A stretch of 64,000 nt of DNA from Cellulosimicrobium terreum (GTDB taxonomy: Bacteria; Actinomycetota; Actinomycetes; Actinomycetales; Cellulomonadaceae). The position numbers and the translations under genes were made by a program. The notes beneath the pieces are model-generated. The model was not told the origin of the DNA. It did not search any database and saw nothing but the letters and a program-made list of their open reading frames with translations. Shown in pieces: positions 19,663 through 29,050 of the stretch. The DNA lies in the NCBI GenBank assembly GCA_014803435.1, contig JACYFD010000004.1:535095-599094 (forward strand). Reading direction: 5' to 3'. Within the stretch, counting starts at the first letter, position 1, and every line of letters begins with the position of its first letter.

Positions 19663-19668
19663 CAGACT
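19663..19668 (+). promoter_or_regulatory. Candidate -10 (CAGACT) for second GTPase pair
   Basis: CAGACT ends 6 nt before the ATG at 19675. As no ribosome site precedes that ATG, a leaderless transcript is likely. Confidence 0.4.
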
Positions 19669-19674
19669 GTCGGG

Positions 19675-21597
19675 ATGACGGAGCCCGGTGCGCGCGAGGA
19701 CGACGCGACAGCCGGGCTCGTCGAGGCGCTGGAGATCCTGCGGTCGCGCCTCGCAGGCGTGCGTCTGGCGCTGGAGCTGCCCGGGGTGCGGTCCGCGCGC
19801 CACGAGCTCGCGGTCGCCGTGGACCAGCTCGACGACTACCTGCTGCCGCGCCTGCGCTCGCACGCCGCACCGCTGCTCGTGGTCGTCGGCGGGTCGACGG
19901 GCGCGGGCAAGTCCACGCTCGTCAACTCCGTGCTGGGTGAGCACGTCTCGGCGCCGGGTGTCCTGCGCCCGACGACGCGCGCGCCCGTGCTCGTGCACCA
20001 CCCGCTCGACGAGCGCTGGTTCTCCACGGACCGGGTGCTGCCCGGGCTGCCGCGTGTCACCACGCAGGGCACGGGCGCGGGGGCGGGCACCGCAGCCGGC
20101 GCGGGCCGGTCGCTGCGGCTCGTCCCGAGCGACGCGCTGCCGCAGGGCCTGGCCCTCGTCGACGCGCCGGACGTCGACTCGGTCGAGACGGCGAACCGTG
20201 AGCTCGCCGCCCAGCTCCTCGCCGCAGCCGACCTGTGGCTCTTCGTCACGACCGCGGCACGCTACGCGGACGCCGTGCCGTGGGACCTGCTGCACCGCGC
20301 GGTCGAGCGGCGCACGCAGGTAGCGATGGTGCTCGACCGGGTCGACCCGGGCGCCGAGGCCGTGGCCGACGACCTGCGCCGCATGATGGACGGCAACGGT
20401 CTGGGCACCGCACCCCTGTTCTCGATCGGGGAGGCCCCGCTCGTCGACGGCCTCCTGCCGGAGCACGCGGTCGGCACGCTGTCCGCGTGGCTGTCCGACC
20501 TCGGTGGCGACGCCGGCGCGCGTGAGCGCGTCGCCACCGCCACCCGGGACGGCGCGATCGACGACCTGGTGCGTCGGGCCGTCCATGTCGCTGCGGCCGC
20601 CGACGAGCAGGCTGCCTCCGACGCGCGGCTGCGCGACCTGGTGGCCCGGGCCTACGCCGACGCGGCGGTCACCGTCGAGGGGGCGACGAGCGACGGTGCG
20701 CTCCTGCGCGGGGAGGTGCTGGCGCGCTGGCAGGACTTCGTCGGGACGAGCGAGATCTTCCGGTCGGTGGAGCAGGGCGTCGGACGCGTCCGTGACGCGG
20801 TCGCGGCATTCTTCCGCGGGCGACCCGCCCAGGCGCCGCAGGTCGAGCAGGCGATCGCGCACGGCCTCGAAGCCGTCATGGTCGACGCCGCGGAGTCCGC
20901 CGCCGAGCGGGCCTACGGCTCCTGGCGCGCGGACCCGGCGGGCGAGGCGCTGCTCGACGGCCTCGACCTGTCGCGGGCGTCGGCGGGGCTGCGGGCGGAC
21001 GTCGCCGAGCAGATCCGCGCGTGGCAGGGCGACGTCCTCGACCTCGTCCGCGAGCAGGGTGCGGGAAAGCGCGGCGCCGCACGCGCCCTGTCGTTCGGCC
21101 TCAACGGTCTCGGCCTGAGCCTCATGGTCGTGGTGTTCGCGTCCACCGGCGGGCTCACGGGGGCGGAGATCGGCATCGCCGGCGGGACGGCGCTGCTCGC
21201 CCAGAAGCTGCTCGAGGCGGTGTTCGGCGACGACGCCGTGCGCCGCCTCACCCGCACCGCGCGCGAGCGGCTCGCCGAGCGGACGGCCACCGTGCTCGAC
21301 GTCGAGTCGGCGCGGTACACGGTCCAGCTCGACGCGCTCGGCACCACGGACGCCACCGACGCCGCGCACGGCGTGCGGGACACCGCCCGCGGCGTCGAGC
21401 ACGCGGCCCGGGCGGAGCGGTCCGCCCGGCCCGACGTGCAGTCCGCCCCCCGGCATGCGGCACCCGCGCTGCGCGGAGCGCACTCCACCGGACCCGGGGA
21501 CGCTGTGGCGACGGGGGCCGAAGTGGCTGACGACGGTGCGCGGTCCCGGCAGGCCCGGTGGCGACGGCTGTTCCGCCGGGGTGGGGCGAGCCGATGA
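19675..21597 (+). CDS. Dynamin-like GTPase (second pair, member 1)
   Basis: A 640-residue relative of the 13853-15535 product. G1 is GGSTGAGKST (72-81), RPTTRAP forms the G2 region, DAPDVDS is G3, and LDRVD is G4-like. An insertion rich in Gly/Ala/Thr (GTGAGAGTAAGAG) precedes G3. The C-terminal half is helical with a hydrophobic pair of segments (LNGLGLSLMVVVFASTGG, IGIAGGTALLAQKLLEAVFG) that may insert in the membrane, then a basic end (RWRRLFRRGG). Its stop overlaps the next GTPase start (ATGA). Presumed membrane-remodelling GTPase acting with its neighbour. Confidence 0.85.
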   Translation: MTEPGAREDDATAGLVEALEILRSRLAGVRLALELPGVRSARHELAVAVDQLDDYLLPRLRSHAAPLLVVVGGSTGAGKSTLVNSVLGEHVSAPGVLRPTTRAPVLVHHPLDERWFSTDRVLPGLPRVTTQGTGAGAGTAAGAGRSLRLVPSDALPQGLALVDAPDVDSVETANRELAAQLLAAADLWLFVTTAARYADAVPWDLLHRAVERRTQVAMVLDRVDPGAEAVADDLRRMMDGNGLGTAPLFSIGEAPLVDGLLPEHAVGTLSAWLSDLGGDAGARERVATATRDGAIDDLVRRAVHVAAAADEQAASDARLRDLVARAYADAAVTVEGATSDGALLRGEVLARWQDFVGTSEIFRSVEQGVGRVRDAVAAFFRGRPAQAPQVEQAIAHGLEAVMVDAAESAAERAYGSWRADPAGEALLDGLDLSRASAGLRADVAEQIRAWQGDVLDLVREQGAGKRGAARALSFGLNGLGLSLMVVVFASTGGLTGAEIGIAGGTALLAQKLLEAVFGDDAVRRLTRTARERLAERTATVLDVESARYTVQLDALGTTDATDAAHGVRDTARGVEHAARAERSARPDVQSAPRHAAPALRGAHSTGPGDAVATGAEVADDGARSRQARWRRLFRRGGASR

Positions 21598-23297
21598 GGA
21601 TCGAGCTGCGGGACCGCGTGGCGGCCCTCGAAGCCGCGGTGCGTGACGGCGAGGGCAGGCTCGACCCCGACCTCCTTGCCGAGGGACGCTCGGTCGTCAC
21701 GCACGCGAGCGCGCGGTCGGGCCTGTCCGCCGACCACACGGTCGTGGCCCTCGCCGGTGCGACGGGGTCGGGGAAGTCGTCGGTCCTCAACGCTCTCGCC
21801 GGTACCGAGCTCGCGGACGTCGGGCTGCGACGCCCGACCACCTCGCGCGCGCTCGCCGCCGTGTGGGCGTCCGGTCGGGCGTCCGACGCGCTGCTCGACT
21901 GGCTCGAGGTGCGGCGCCGGCACGAGATGTCGACGCCGCTCGCCGCGGGTGACCCGGACGACGCCCCCGGTGGACTACGACGGTTGCTCCGGGCCCGGTC
22001 GTCCACCGACGTGACGCCCGGCCTCGTGCTGCTGGACCTGCCGGACCACGACTCGGTCGTGGTCGAGCACCGGGTGCGCGCCGAGCGCCTCGTCGAGCGG
22101 GCAGACCTCCTCGTCTGGGTCGTCGACCCGCAGAAGTACGCCGACGCGGCCCTGCACGAGCGCTACCTGCGCCCGCTCGCCGACCACGCGGGCATCATGG
22201 TCGTGGTGCTCAACCAGGTCGATCGCCTGACGCCCGACGAGGCCGCGGCGTGCCTCGCGGACCTGCGGCGCCGGGTGGCGGAGGACGGTCTGGCCCAGGT
22301 CCGCGTCCTCGGGGTGTCGGCGCGCACGGGCGAGGGGCTCGACGACCTGCGCGCGCTGCTCGCGGACGCGGCCGCGCGGCGTCGGGCTGCCAACGACCGG
22401 CTCACGGCCGACGTGAGCGGGGTAGCGCGCCGCATCGCCGCCGCGTGCGGCACGCCGCCAGAGGACCGCGAGGTGCGCCGGGCCCGCGACGATCTCGTCG
22501 ACGCGTTCGAGACGACGGCCGGCGTGCCGGGCGTCGTGACCGCCGTGCGCCGTGCGGCGCTGCGGGACGCGCGCGCGGCGACAGGCTGGCCCGTGACGCG
22601 GTGGGTGATCCGGTTCCGGCCCGACCCGCTGCGCCGGCTCGGGCTGCGCCCGGCCGCTGGTTCCGGCCTGCCGCGCGCCGCAGGCCCGGGGGACGACGCA
22701 CCGCCGGAGCTCGCGCGCACCTCGCTGCCCAGCCCGCCGTACGCGGCGCGCGCGGGCGCCCACACCGCCGTCCGGGCGTACGTCGCGACGTCGACCCGCG
22801 GGGTCCCGGACGCGTGGACGCTGGCCGCGCGGCGTCGCGCCGCGGCGTCGATCGGCGGTCTCTCGGACGCCCTCGACCGGTCGGTCGTGGGCACCGACCT
22901 GGAGGCGTCCCGCCGGCCGCGGTGGTGGCGCGTCGTCGGCGTGCTGCAGTGGCTCGTCCTCGCCGCGCTCGTGGTCGGGCTCGGGTGGCTCGCCGCCCTG
23001 TGGGGGTTCGTCTACCTCCGGCTCCCCGAGCCGCCCACACCGGTGCTCACGCTCGGCAGCGGCGAGCTGCCGTGGCCCACCCTGCTCGCGCTGGGTGGAG
23101 CCCTCGCGGGGATCCTCCTCGCGCTCGTCTCGCGCGCGGCGGCGGCGGTGGGTGCACGACGGCGCGCGGCCCGGGTCCGCCGCCGGCTGCGCGAGGCCGT
23201 GGGCAGGGTCGCCGACGAGCTCGTGCGCCTGCCCCTCAGCGAGGAGCTCGACGCGCTGGCGCGGTGTCGCGCCGCGGCCACGATCGCCGCGTCCTGA
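21594..23297 (+). CDS. Membrane-anchored GTPase (second pair, member 2)
   Basis: A 567-residue relative of the 15532-17118 product. G1 is GATGSGKSS (55-63), G2 RPTTSR, G3 DLPDHDS, G4 NQVD, and SARTGEG a G5-like segment. Two C-terminal transmembrane segments are seen (VLQWLVLAALVVGLGWLAAL and LLALGGALAGILLALVS). ATG overlaps the previous TGA by 4 nt. The second pair therefore repeats the order dynamin-like protein then membrane GTPase, indicating ancient duplication of the whole unit. The cellular role is unknown; a septal or envelope function is only inferred. Confidence 0.85.
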   Translation: MRIELRDRVAALEAAVRDGEGRLDPDLLAEGRSVVTHASARSGLSADHTVVALAGATGSGKSSVLNALAGTELADVGLRRPTTSRALAAVWASGRASDALLDWLEVRRRHEMSTPLAAGDPDDAPGGLRRLLRARSSTDVTPGLVLLDLPDHDSVVVEHRVRAERLVERADLLVWVVDPQKYADAALHERYLRPLADHAGIMVVVLNQVDRLTPDEAAACLADLRRRVAEDGLAQVRVLGVSARTGEGLDDLRALLADAAARRRAANDRLTADVSGVARRIAAACGTPPEDREVRRARDDLVDAFETTAGVPGVVTAVRRAALRDARAATGWPVTRWVIRFRPDPLRRLGLRPAAGSGLPRAAGPGDDAPPELARTSLPSPPYAARAGAHTAVRAYVATSTRGVPDAWTLAARRRAAASIGGLSDALDRSVVGTDLEASRRPRWWRVVGVLQWLVLAALVVGLGWLAALWGFVYLRLPEPPTPVLTLGSGELPWPTLLALGGALAGILLALVSRAAAAVGARRRAARVRRRLREAVGRVADELVRLPLSEELDALARCRAAATIAAS

Positions 23298-23355
23298 CCC
23301 TGCTCGCGGCAGGCAGAATGGACGGCGCACCTGGCCGTCGCTCGAGAGGACCCCC

Positions 23356-23856
23356 ATGACCCGCCTGCACGTCCCCGTCGCCCTGCGCTGGTCGGATCTC
23401 GACGCGTACGCCCACGTGAACAACGTGGAGATGTTCCGGCTGCTCGAGGACGCGCGCATCACGGCGTTCTGGACGCACCCGGACGCGGGGGAGGGCGCGT
23501 GGTCGACGGCCGTCCTCGAGACCGGCCCGCACGCGACGAGCCACACGCTCGTCGCGCGCCAGGAGATCCAGTACCTGCGCCCGCTCGGGTTCACGCGCAC
23601 ACCGGTGCGGGTCGAGCTCTGGGTCGGGCACCTGGGCGGCGCGAGCATCGAGGTCTGCTACGAGGTGCACGACGGCGTCCCCGGCGGCTTCGGCCGCACC
23701 GGCCCCACCTCGGGCGGCGAGCCGTACGCGAAGGCCACCACGACGATCGTCGTGGTGGACGCCGCGACGGGGCGGCCTCGCCGGCTCACCGACGTCGAGC
23801 GCGGGGCCTGGGAGCCGTACGTCGAGGAGCCGCTCGCGTTCCGGCGCCGGAGCTGA
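23356..23856 (+). CDS. Hotdog-fold acyl-CoA thioesterase (4HBT family)
   Basis: A 166-residue thioesterase of the YbgC/4-hydroxybenzoyl-CoA type. The motif RWSDLDAYAHVNNVEMFRLLEDAR carries the catalytic Asp and the conserved HVNN. The length is typical for a single hotdog domain. The ATG has GAGAGGA upstream. Substrate unknown; probably a short or medium acyl-CoA. Convergent with the SDR-DUF2867 gene. Confidence 0.88.
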   Translation: MTRLHVPVALRWSDLDAYAHVNNVEMFRLLEDARITAFWTHPDAGEGAWSTAVLETGPHATSHTLVARQEIQYLRPLGFTRTPVRVELWVGHLGGASIEVCYEVHDGVPGGFGRTGPTSGGEPYAKATTTIVVVDAATGRPRRLTDVERGAWEPYVEEPLAFRRRS

Positions 23857-23871
23857 GCGGGCCCCGGTCCG

Positions 23872-25422
23872 TCAGCTGCGCTCGCCCGCGGCACGCTCGG
23901 CGGCCTCGGCGACGTTGCGCTGCATCCCGCCGAACACGACGCCGTGGAACGGCTTGACCGACCACCAGTAGAGCTGGCCGGCGAGGCCGTGGGGGTAGAA
24001 CAGGGCGCGCTGCGCGAAGTACGTGCGGCCGGGCCCGCTCGCGTCCTGCGGGGACGGTCCCGGCGCGTCCGGGTCGGTCGCGTCGTCGAGCTCCTCCGCG
24101 GCCTCGTCGACCCGCAGCTCGAGCCAGGCGAGCCCGGGGGCGCGCATCTCGGCGCGCAGGAGCAGCCGTCGGCCGGGTTCGATCGCCTCGACGCGCCAGA
24201 AGTCGACCGCGTCGTCCACCCGCAGTCGCTGCTCGTCACGTCGGCCGCGGCGCAGTCCGGGCCCACCCACGAGCCGGTCCATCAGCCCCCGCACGCGCCA
24301 TGCGAGCGACCACGAGTACCAGCCACCCTGCCCGCCGATCTCCTCGATCACGCCCCACAGGACGTCGGGCGGCGCGTCGACGACGGTCCGCCGCTCGTCG
24401 ACGTAGAACGACCCACCGGCCCAGTCCGGGTCCGACGGCAGCGGGTCCGACGGCGCACCGGGCACCGACGCGGACGACCACCGGGTGCTCACCTCGCCGT
24501 CGTGGATGCGCTCGAGCGCGAGCTCGACCGCCCGGTCGAACTCGATGAGCCCTTCCGGCGGGTCGGGCACGTAGGCCGCGATGTCGTGCTCGGAGCAGAA
24601 CACCTCGTGCTGGAGCGACTCGACGAGCGGCCGCGCGATCCCGCTGGGGACGGGCGTGACGAGGCCGACCCACAGGCTCGACAGCTTCGGCGTGAGCACC
24701 GGGACGGACACGATGCGGCGCCGGGGGAGCCCCGCCGCCCTCGCGTAGCGCTGCATCATGTCGCGATACGTGAGGACCTCGGGCCCGCCGATGTCGAAGG
24801 TGCGCGACACGTCGTCGGGCATGGTCGCCGAGCCCACGAGGTAGCGCAGGACGTCGCGGACGGCGATGGGCTGGATCCGGTTGTCCACCCACTTCGGCGT
24901 CGTCATCGCGGGCAGCCGCTCCGTGAGGTAGCGCATCATCTCGAAGCTCGCTGACCCGGAGCCGAGGATCACCGCGGCCTGCAGGACCGTCGTCGGGACC
25001 CCGGAGGCCAGGAGGATCTCGCCGACCTCCTTGCGGGAGGCGAGGTGCCGGGACAGCTCGCCCTCGGGCACGTCGGGGAACATCCCGCCGAGGTAGACGA
25101 TCCGGCCGACTCCCGCCTCACGCGCCGCCCGGGCGAAGGTCAGCGCGGTCCGGCGGTCACGCGCCTCGAACGCCGGGCCGGTTCCGAGCGAGTGGATGAG
25201 GTAGTACGCGACGTCGGCGCCGGTGAGCGCGGCACGGATCTGGTCGAGGTCGCTCGCGTCCGCCTCGACGAGCTCGACCCCGGAGTTCTTGCCGGCCCAG
25301 TCGCGCCCGGTGAGACGCTCGGGGTGGCGCGCGAGCGCCCGGACCTCGTGGCCCGCCTGCAGCAGCTCGGGGACGAGCCGCCCCCCGACGTAGCCCGTGA
25401 CTCCCGTGACGGCGATCTTCAT
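23872..25422 (-). CDS. SDR (NmrA-like) and DUF2867 fusion oxidoreductase
   Basis: A 516-residue fusion. The N-terminal Rossmann domain begins MKIAVTGVTGYVGGRL, a GxxGxxG dinucleotide fold of the atypical SDR type (about 1-300). The C-terminal part (about 330-516) matches the DUF2867 ligand-binding-like region, with GGWYSWSLAWRVRGLMDRLVGG and a final YWWSVKPFHGVVFGGMQRN. Proteins of this architecture occur widely in actinobacteria and have no proven substrate; quinone or lipid reductions are possible. The ATG overlaps the TGA of the topoisomerase IB gene by 4 nt, so the two are co-expressed. Confidence 0.88.
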   Translation of the reverse strand: MKIAVTGVTGYVGGRLVPELLQAGHEVRALARHPERLTGRDWAGKNSGVELVEADASDLDQIRAALTGADVAYYLIHSLGTGPAFEARDRRTALTFARAAREAGVGRIVYLGGMFPDVPEGELSRHLASRKEVGEILLASGVPTTVLQAAVILGSGSASFEMMRYLTERLPAMTTPKWVDNRIQPIAVRDVLRYLVGSATMPDDVSRTFDIGGPEVLTYRDMMQRYARAAGLPRRRIVSVPVLTPKLSSLWVGLVTPVPSGIARPLVESLQHEVFCSEHDIAAYVPDPPEGLIEFDRAVELALERIHDGEVSTRWSSASVPGAPSDPLPSDPDWAGGSFYVDERRTVVDAPPDVLWGVIEEIGGQGGWYSWSLAWRVRGLMDRLVGGPGLRRGRRDEQRLRVDDAVDFWRVEAIEPGRRLLLRAEMRAPGLAWLELRVDEAAEELDDATDPDAPGPSPQDASGPGRTYFAQRALFYPHGLAGQLYWWSVKPFHGVVFGGMQRNVAEAAERAAGERS

Positions 25423-26414
25423 CCCAGCAGCTCCAGCACTTCTCGTTCGGCACGCGGCCGCGACCGCGTCGGGCTGATCGTCTCGCCACGTTCCCAGAGG
25501 TCGAACAGGCGGGGGTCGATGTACGAGGACCTCGCGACGGCCGGGGTGTTGCCCAGCTCCTCGGCGACGTCGGCGACGATGCCCGTGACCACGCGACGTC
25601 GGGCCCGGTCCGAGTCCGGTGGCGCGCCCGCGTCCGCGAGCGCCCGCGCCGCGAGGACGGTCGCGTGCCACGTGCGGAAGTCCTTGGGCGTCGCGTCCTC
25701 GCCGAGCAGGTGCTTGATGCCGGCCTGGACGTCCGCGCTCGACACGTCGTGCCAGACGGCGGCGCCCGGCCCCTCGCGCGACGGTTCCTCGCGCCACGCC
25801 AACAGCTCCACCCCACCGCGGCGCCGTTTGAGCGTGGTGACGAGCTCGCCCACCACGTCGTCGTCGACGACGACGTCGCGGACCTGACCCGACTTCGCCG
25901 GGTAGCGGAAGTGGACGCTCCCGTCGCGGTGCACGCTCGCGTGCTCCTTGCGGATGGTCGCCAGGCCGTAGCTGCGGTTCTGCTTCGCGTACACCTCCCC
26001 GCCCGCGCGGAAGTACGCGAGGTCGAGGAGGCGGAACGCGAGCGCGAGCACCTTCTCGCGAGGCATCCCGGCGAGCGCGAGGTCGCGCGTGACCCGGCGC
26101 CGGGCCGCGGGCAGCCGGCGCCCGACGTCGAGCACGTGGTCGTGCTTGCGCCGCGCCCGGCGGGCCTGCCACTGCTCGTGGTACAGGTACTGACCGCGAC
26201 CGGCCGCGTCGTGGCCGAACGCCTGGACGTGGCCGTTCGGATACCGGCAGATCCACACGTCGCCCCACGCCGGCGGGACGGCGAGCCGGGTGCAGCGCGA
26301 GACCTCTTCCTCGTCCGCCAGGGGCATGCCCTCGACGTCGAGGAACACCCACCCCTTGCCCTGGGGCCGGCGGGCGTAGCCCGGGGAGCTCACGGACACG
26401 TGTCGCAGTCGCAC
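25419..26414 (-). CDS. DNA topoisomerase IB (poxvirus-type)
   Basis: A 331-residue type IB topoisomerase, which relaxes supercoils through a 3'-phosphotyrosyl intermediate. Active-site groups are visible: an Arg/Lys segment (KQNRSYGLATIRKEHAS), the KDFRTWHATVLAAR box carrying Arg and His, and the catalytic Tyr in SSYIDPRLFDLW near the C-terminus. GTG chosen as start because it gives the family's usual N-terminus (VRLRHVSVSSPGYARR...GWVFLD); no strong ribosome site, and longer starts are possible. Confidence 0.92.
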   Translation of the reverse strand: MRLRHVSVSSPGYARRPQGKGWVFLDVEGMPLADEEEVSRCTRLAVPPAWGDVWICRYPNGHVQAFGHDAAGRGQYLYHEQWQARRARRKHDHVLDVGRRLPAARRRVTRDLALAGMPREKVLALAFRLLDLAYFRAGGEVYAKQNRSYGLATIRKEHASVHRDGSVHFRYPAKSGQVRDVVVDDDVVGELVTTLKRRRGGVELLAWREEPSREGPGAAVWHDVSSADVQAGIKHLLGEDATPKDFRTWHATVLAARALADAGAPPDSDRARRRVVTGIVADVAEELGNTPAVARSSYIDPRLFDLWERGETISPTRSRPRAEREVLELLG

Positions 26415-26506
26415 CCGGTCAGTGTGCGATGGGCCGTCCCCGGTCGCACCGCGGGGCGACGGCGCGGGTGGCGGGTCCGACGACTCTCCACCCGCGCGGG
26501 GCACGG

Positions 26507-27428
26507 TCAGGAGACCGTGCAGCCCTCACCGGAGAGCGCGAACCCTTCCGGGGTGCCGGCGGTGCCGGTCCCGATGAACCCGACCTCCGCGGAGGCGCCG
26601 GGTGCGAGGGTCCGGGACCACCCGGGCGCGGTGACCCGCACGCCCGTCCCGGTCTGCGTCGCGTCCCCGCCCCAGGACTGCGTGACCCGCTGACCGGTAG
26701 AGCGGGTTCTCCTTGTCGGCGACCTCGACGTACAGCGTCGGGGTGGGGGAGCCCGTGGTGCCCGACGACGCGTCGGGCACCACGGTCACCACACCCTGGT
26801 TGGTCGTGAGGTAGTCGTTCGGGTCCGACGGGTCCTGGACGTAGTCGCCCGGGTTCGGGAACGACGTCAGCTCGGACCACGTGACCCCGGCGTCGGTGCT
26901 GCGCCACAGCCCGTGCCCGCCCTCGGTGCCGAGGTACAGGACGTCGTTGTCGTGGGGGTCGACGACGAGCCGCTCGCCCATGCCGCGGCCGGGCATGTTC
27001 CCGCCGACCTTGAACGGCAGGTCCGTCCGCTGCCACGTCTGACCACGGTCGGACGACCGCAGGATCGCGCCGTTCTGCGGGTCCCACGAGTTCGTGTACG
27101 TGCCGACGGCGACGTAGACGTTGTCCGGTTCCACCGGGTCCGTCGCGAGGCTCAGCACGCCGGTGTGGTTCCAGTCGTCCCAGCCGACGTGGTCGAGGAG
27201 CGGGATCCACCGCTGGGTCTGCTCGTCGAGCCGGTAGGCCCCGCCGATGTCGGTGCGGGCGTACACGAGCCCGGGCTCGGTGCGGTTGAACACGATGCCG
27301 GGGACGAACCCGCCGCCGACGATCTCGACGTTCCCCCACTCGTAGTCCGTCGCGTCGGCGGCCGCCCCCAGTCCCGTGGCGAGCAGTCCGCACCCGACGA
27401 GCGCCGCGATGGCTGGTCGCAAGCTCAT
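26507..27428 (-). pseudogene. Xyloglucanase (GH74-CBM2) gene with large internal deletion
   Basis: From the ATG (AAGGAG upstream) the frame encodes a signal peptide and about 240 residues of a GH74 beta-propeller (YEWGNVEIVGGGFVPGIVFN, ARTDIGGAYRLD, LRSSDRGQTW, LWRSTDAGVTW). At ENPLYRS (about 26695) GH74 similarity stops and the frame runs to an unrelated TGA at 26526. In another frame, immediately beyond the joint, the C-terminal half of a CBM2 begins (TGQRVTQSWGG to EGCTVS, stop at 26507). Intact GH74-CBM2 enzymes are about 900 residues, so roughly 2 kb seems lost with a frame change. The product cannot be an active xyloglucanase. An assembly collapse is an alternative. Confidence 0.8.
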
Positions 27429-27500
27429 CCGTTCCCACTCCTTCGTGCGAGAGGCGGGGGCGAGCCCCGGGCACGTCGTCGTGCCGGGAGAATCGGTAGG

Positions 27501-27512
27501 TGAAGCGCTTCG
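27501..27512. promoter_or_regulatory. LacI-type operator palindrome (upstream of GH74 remnant)
   Basis: TGAAGCGCTTCG contains the perfect 10-bp palindrome GAAGCGCTTC with a central CG, the form typical of LacI/GalR operators. It lies 73 bp upstream of the GH74 ATG and resembles sites ahead of the GH6 and GH48 genes. Confidence 0.6.
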
Positions 27513-27525
27513 ACGATCGAAGGTC

Positions 27526-27537
27526 CGAAACGTTGAG
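27526..27537. promoter_or_regulatory. Second operator-like site (GH74 promoter)
   Basis: CGAAACGTTGAG shares the GAAACGTT core with the GH6 and GH48 sites and lies 25 bp (centre to centre) from the palindrome at 27501. Confidence 0.45.
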
Positions 27538-27559
27538 GCGACGCGTTGCCGCGTGGCGG

Positions 27560-28963
27560 TCATCCGCACGGGACGCCGTCGAGCGCGAACGTGGCAGGGG
27601 CGGTGTTCACCCCGCCGTGCGACGCGTTGAAGCCGAGGCTGACGCTCGCACCCGGCGCGATCGTGGCGTTCCACGGTGCGTTCGTGACGGTCACACCGGC
27701 CCCGTACTGGGCGTAGCCCGCCGACCAGCCCTGCGTCACCCGCTGGCCGTCGGCGAACGAGAACGTCAGGTCCCATCCCTCCACCGTGGCCGTCCCCGTG
27801 TTGGTGATCGTGAGGTTCGCCGTGAACCCGGTGCTCCAGCCGTTCACGGAGTAGGCGACCCGGCACGCACCGCTCGGGTCCGTCGGGTCGGTGGGGTCGG
27901 TGGGGTCGGTGGGGTCGGCCCCGGCGCCGAGGACGTCCGCGACGGCTGCATAGGCCGGCTTGGGCACGTACGCGTCGTCCCACACGAGCGCGGCGCCCTG
28001 TCCCGGGAAGACCCCGGGGATCCACGAGTACCTGTCGGTGATGCCCCAGAGCGTGACGCCCGTGCACGCGTCGACGTCGAGGCACGCCCGGAAGACGGTC
28101 GCGTAGTCGTCCGCCTGCTGTGCGAGGCGCGTGGAGTCTGCGGGCGTCGCCATGCGGATGTCCAGCTCGGTGATCCGGACGTCGACGCCGAGGTCGGCGA
28201 ACCGCTGGAGGTTGGCGGTGAGGCTCGACGGCACCTGGCCCAGGATCAGGTGCGCCTGGAACCCGACGCAGTCGATCGGGACCCCGCGCGCGCGGAAGTC
28301 GCGCACGAGGTCGTAGATCGCCGTGCTCTTGGCGTTGACGGCTTCCGTGCTGTAGTCGTTGATGCACAGGTCGGCGTCCGGGTCCGCGGCGCGCGCGGCG
28401 CGGAACGCGTCCTCGATCCAGCCGTCTCCGAGGCGCTGCTGGAAGACGCTCTGGCGGCGCGTGCCGTCGTCGGCGAACGCCTCGTTGACGACGTCCCACG
28501 CGTCCACCCGGCCGGCATAACGGCCCGCGACCGCGGTCACATGATCGCTCATGGCGGTGCGCAGCTCGGCGGGCGTCGTCAGGGCCGAGACCCACGACGG
28601 GAGCTGTGAGTGCCACACGAGCGTGTGCCCGTACAGGTCGGCGTCCCGGGCGTCCGCCCAGTCCGCGACCTGGTCGGCGGCGCCCCAGCGGAGCACGCCA
28701 CGCTGCGGCTCGGTCGCGTCCCACTTCATCGCGTTCTCGGCGACGACGAGCGAGAACTCCCGCTCGGCGACGGCGGCGTACCCGGGCTCGGCGAGCCGGG
28801 CGGGGTCGAGCGCGAACCCGACGGTACGGCCGTGCTCGGCCGCGGCGTCGCGCAGCGGCTCGCGCGCGTCCTGCTGGGCGAGGGCTGCGCCCGCCGCGGG
28901 GAGCAGCGTCCCGGCGGCCAGGGCGAGCGCGGTGAGCGCTCGGGTCGTCCTGCGGTGCGTCAT
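27560..28963 (-). CDS. Secreted endo-1,4-beta-xylanase (GH10-CBM2)
   Basis: A 467-residue secreted xylanase with the layout of Cellulomonas fimi Cex. Signal peptide with cleavage near Ala29 (GAALA/QQ), GH10 barrel about 33-347, a (Asp-Pro-Thr)n linker, and a C-terminal CBM2 (about 366-467) with Cys at both ends and [18 protein letters not shown] and GFNASHGG signatures. The acid/base is Glu161 in DVVNEAF and the nucleophile Glu266 in ITELDIR, 105 residues apart. ATG with GGAGG upstream. It lies 87 bp after the GH6 gene and may be co-transcribed with it. Confidence 0.95.
   Translation of the reverse strand: MTHRRTTRALTALALAAGTLLPAAGAALAQQDAREPLRDAAAEHGRTVGFALDPARLAEPGYAAVAEREFSLVVAENAMKWDATEPQRGVLRWGAADQVADWADARDADLYGHTLVWHSQLPSWVSALTTPAELRTAMSDHVTAVAGRYAGRVDAWDVVNEAFADDGTRRQSVFQQRLGDGWIEDAFRAARAADPDADLCINDYSTEAVNAKSTAIYDLVRDFRARGVPIDCVGFQAHLILGQVPSSLTANLQRFADLGVDVRITELDIRMATPADSTRLAQQADDYATVFRACLDVDACTGVTLWGITDRYSWIPGVFPGQGAALVWDDAYVPKPAYAAVADVLGAGADPTDPTDPTDPTDPSGACRVAYSVNGWSTGFTANLTITNTGTATVEGWDLTFSFADGQRVTQGWSAGYAQYGAGVTVTNAPWNATIAPGASVSLGFNASHGGVNTAPATFALDGVPCG
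27885..27918. repeat. 9-bp tandem repeat encoding the xylanase linker
   Basis: About 3.8 copies of gggtcggtg (plus strand) encode the Asp-Pro-Thr repeats between the GH10 and CBM2 domains. The unit preserves frame, so linker length may vary between strains. Confidence 0.9.
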
Positions 28964-29050
28964 CGGTCCTCCACGGGGTGCGGCAGGGGTGGTGGCACGA
29001 GGGACCGGTGGCCGGGACGCCCCTGCGCGCCCCGGCCACCGGTCATCGGG

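Noticed and set aside
26526..27428. GH74 break explained as a simple one-base frameshift
   Set aside because: The second frame does not continue GH74 but begins midway in a CBM2, so several hundred codons are missing; a single-base error cannot explain it.
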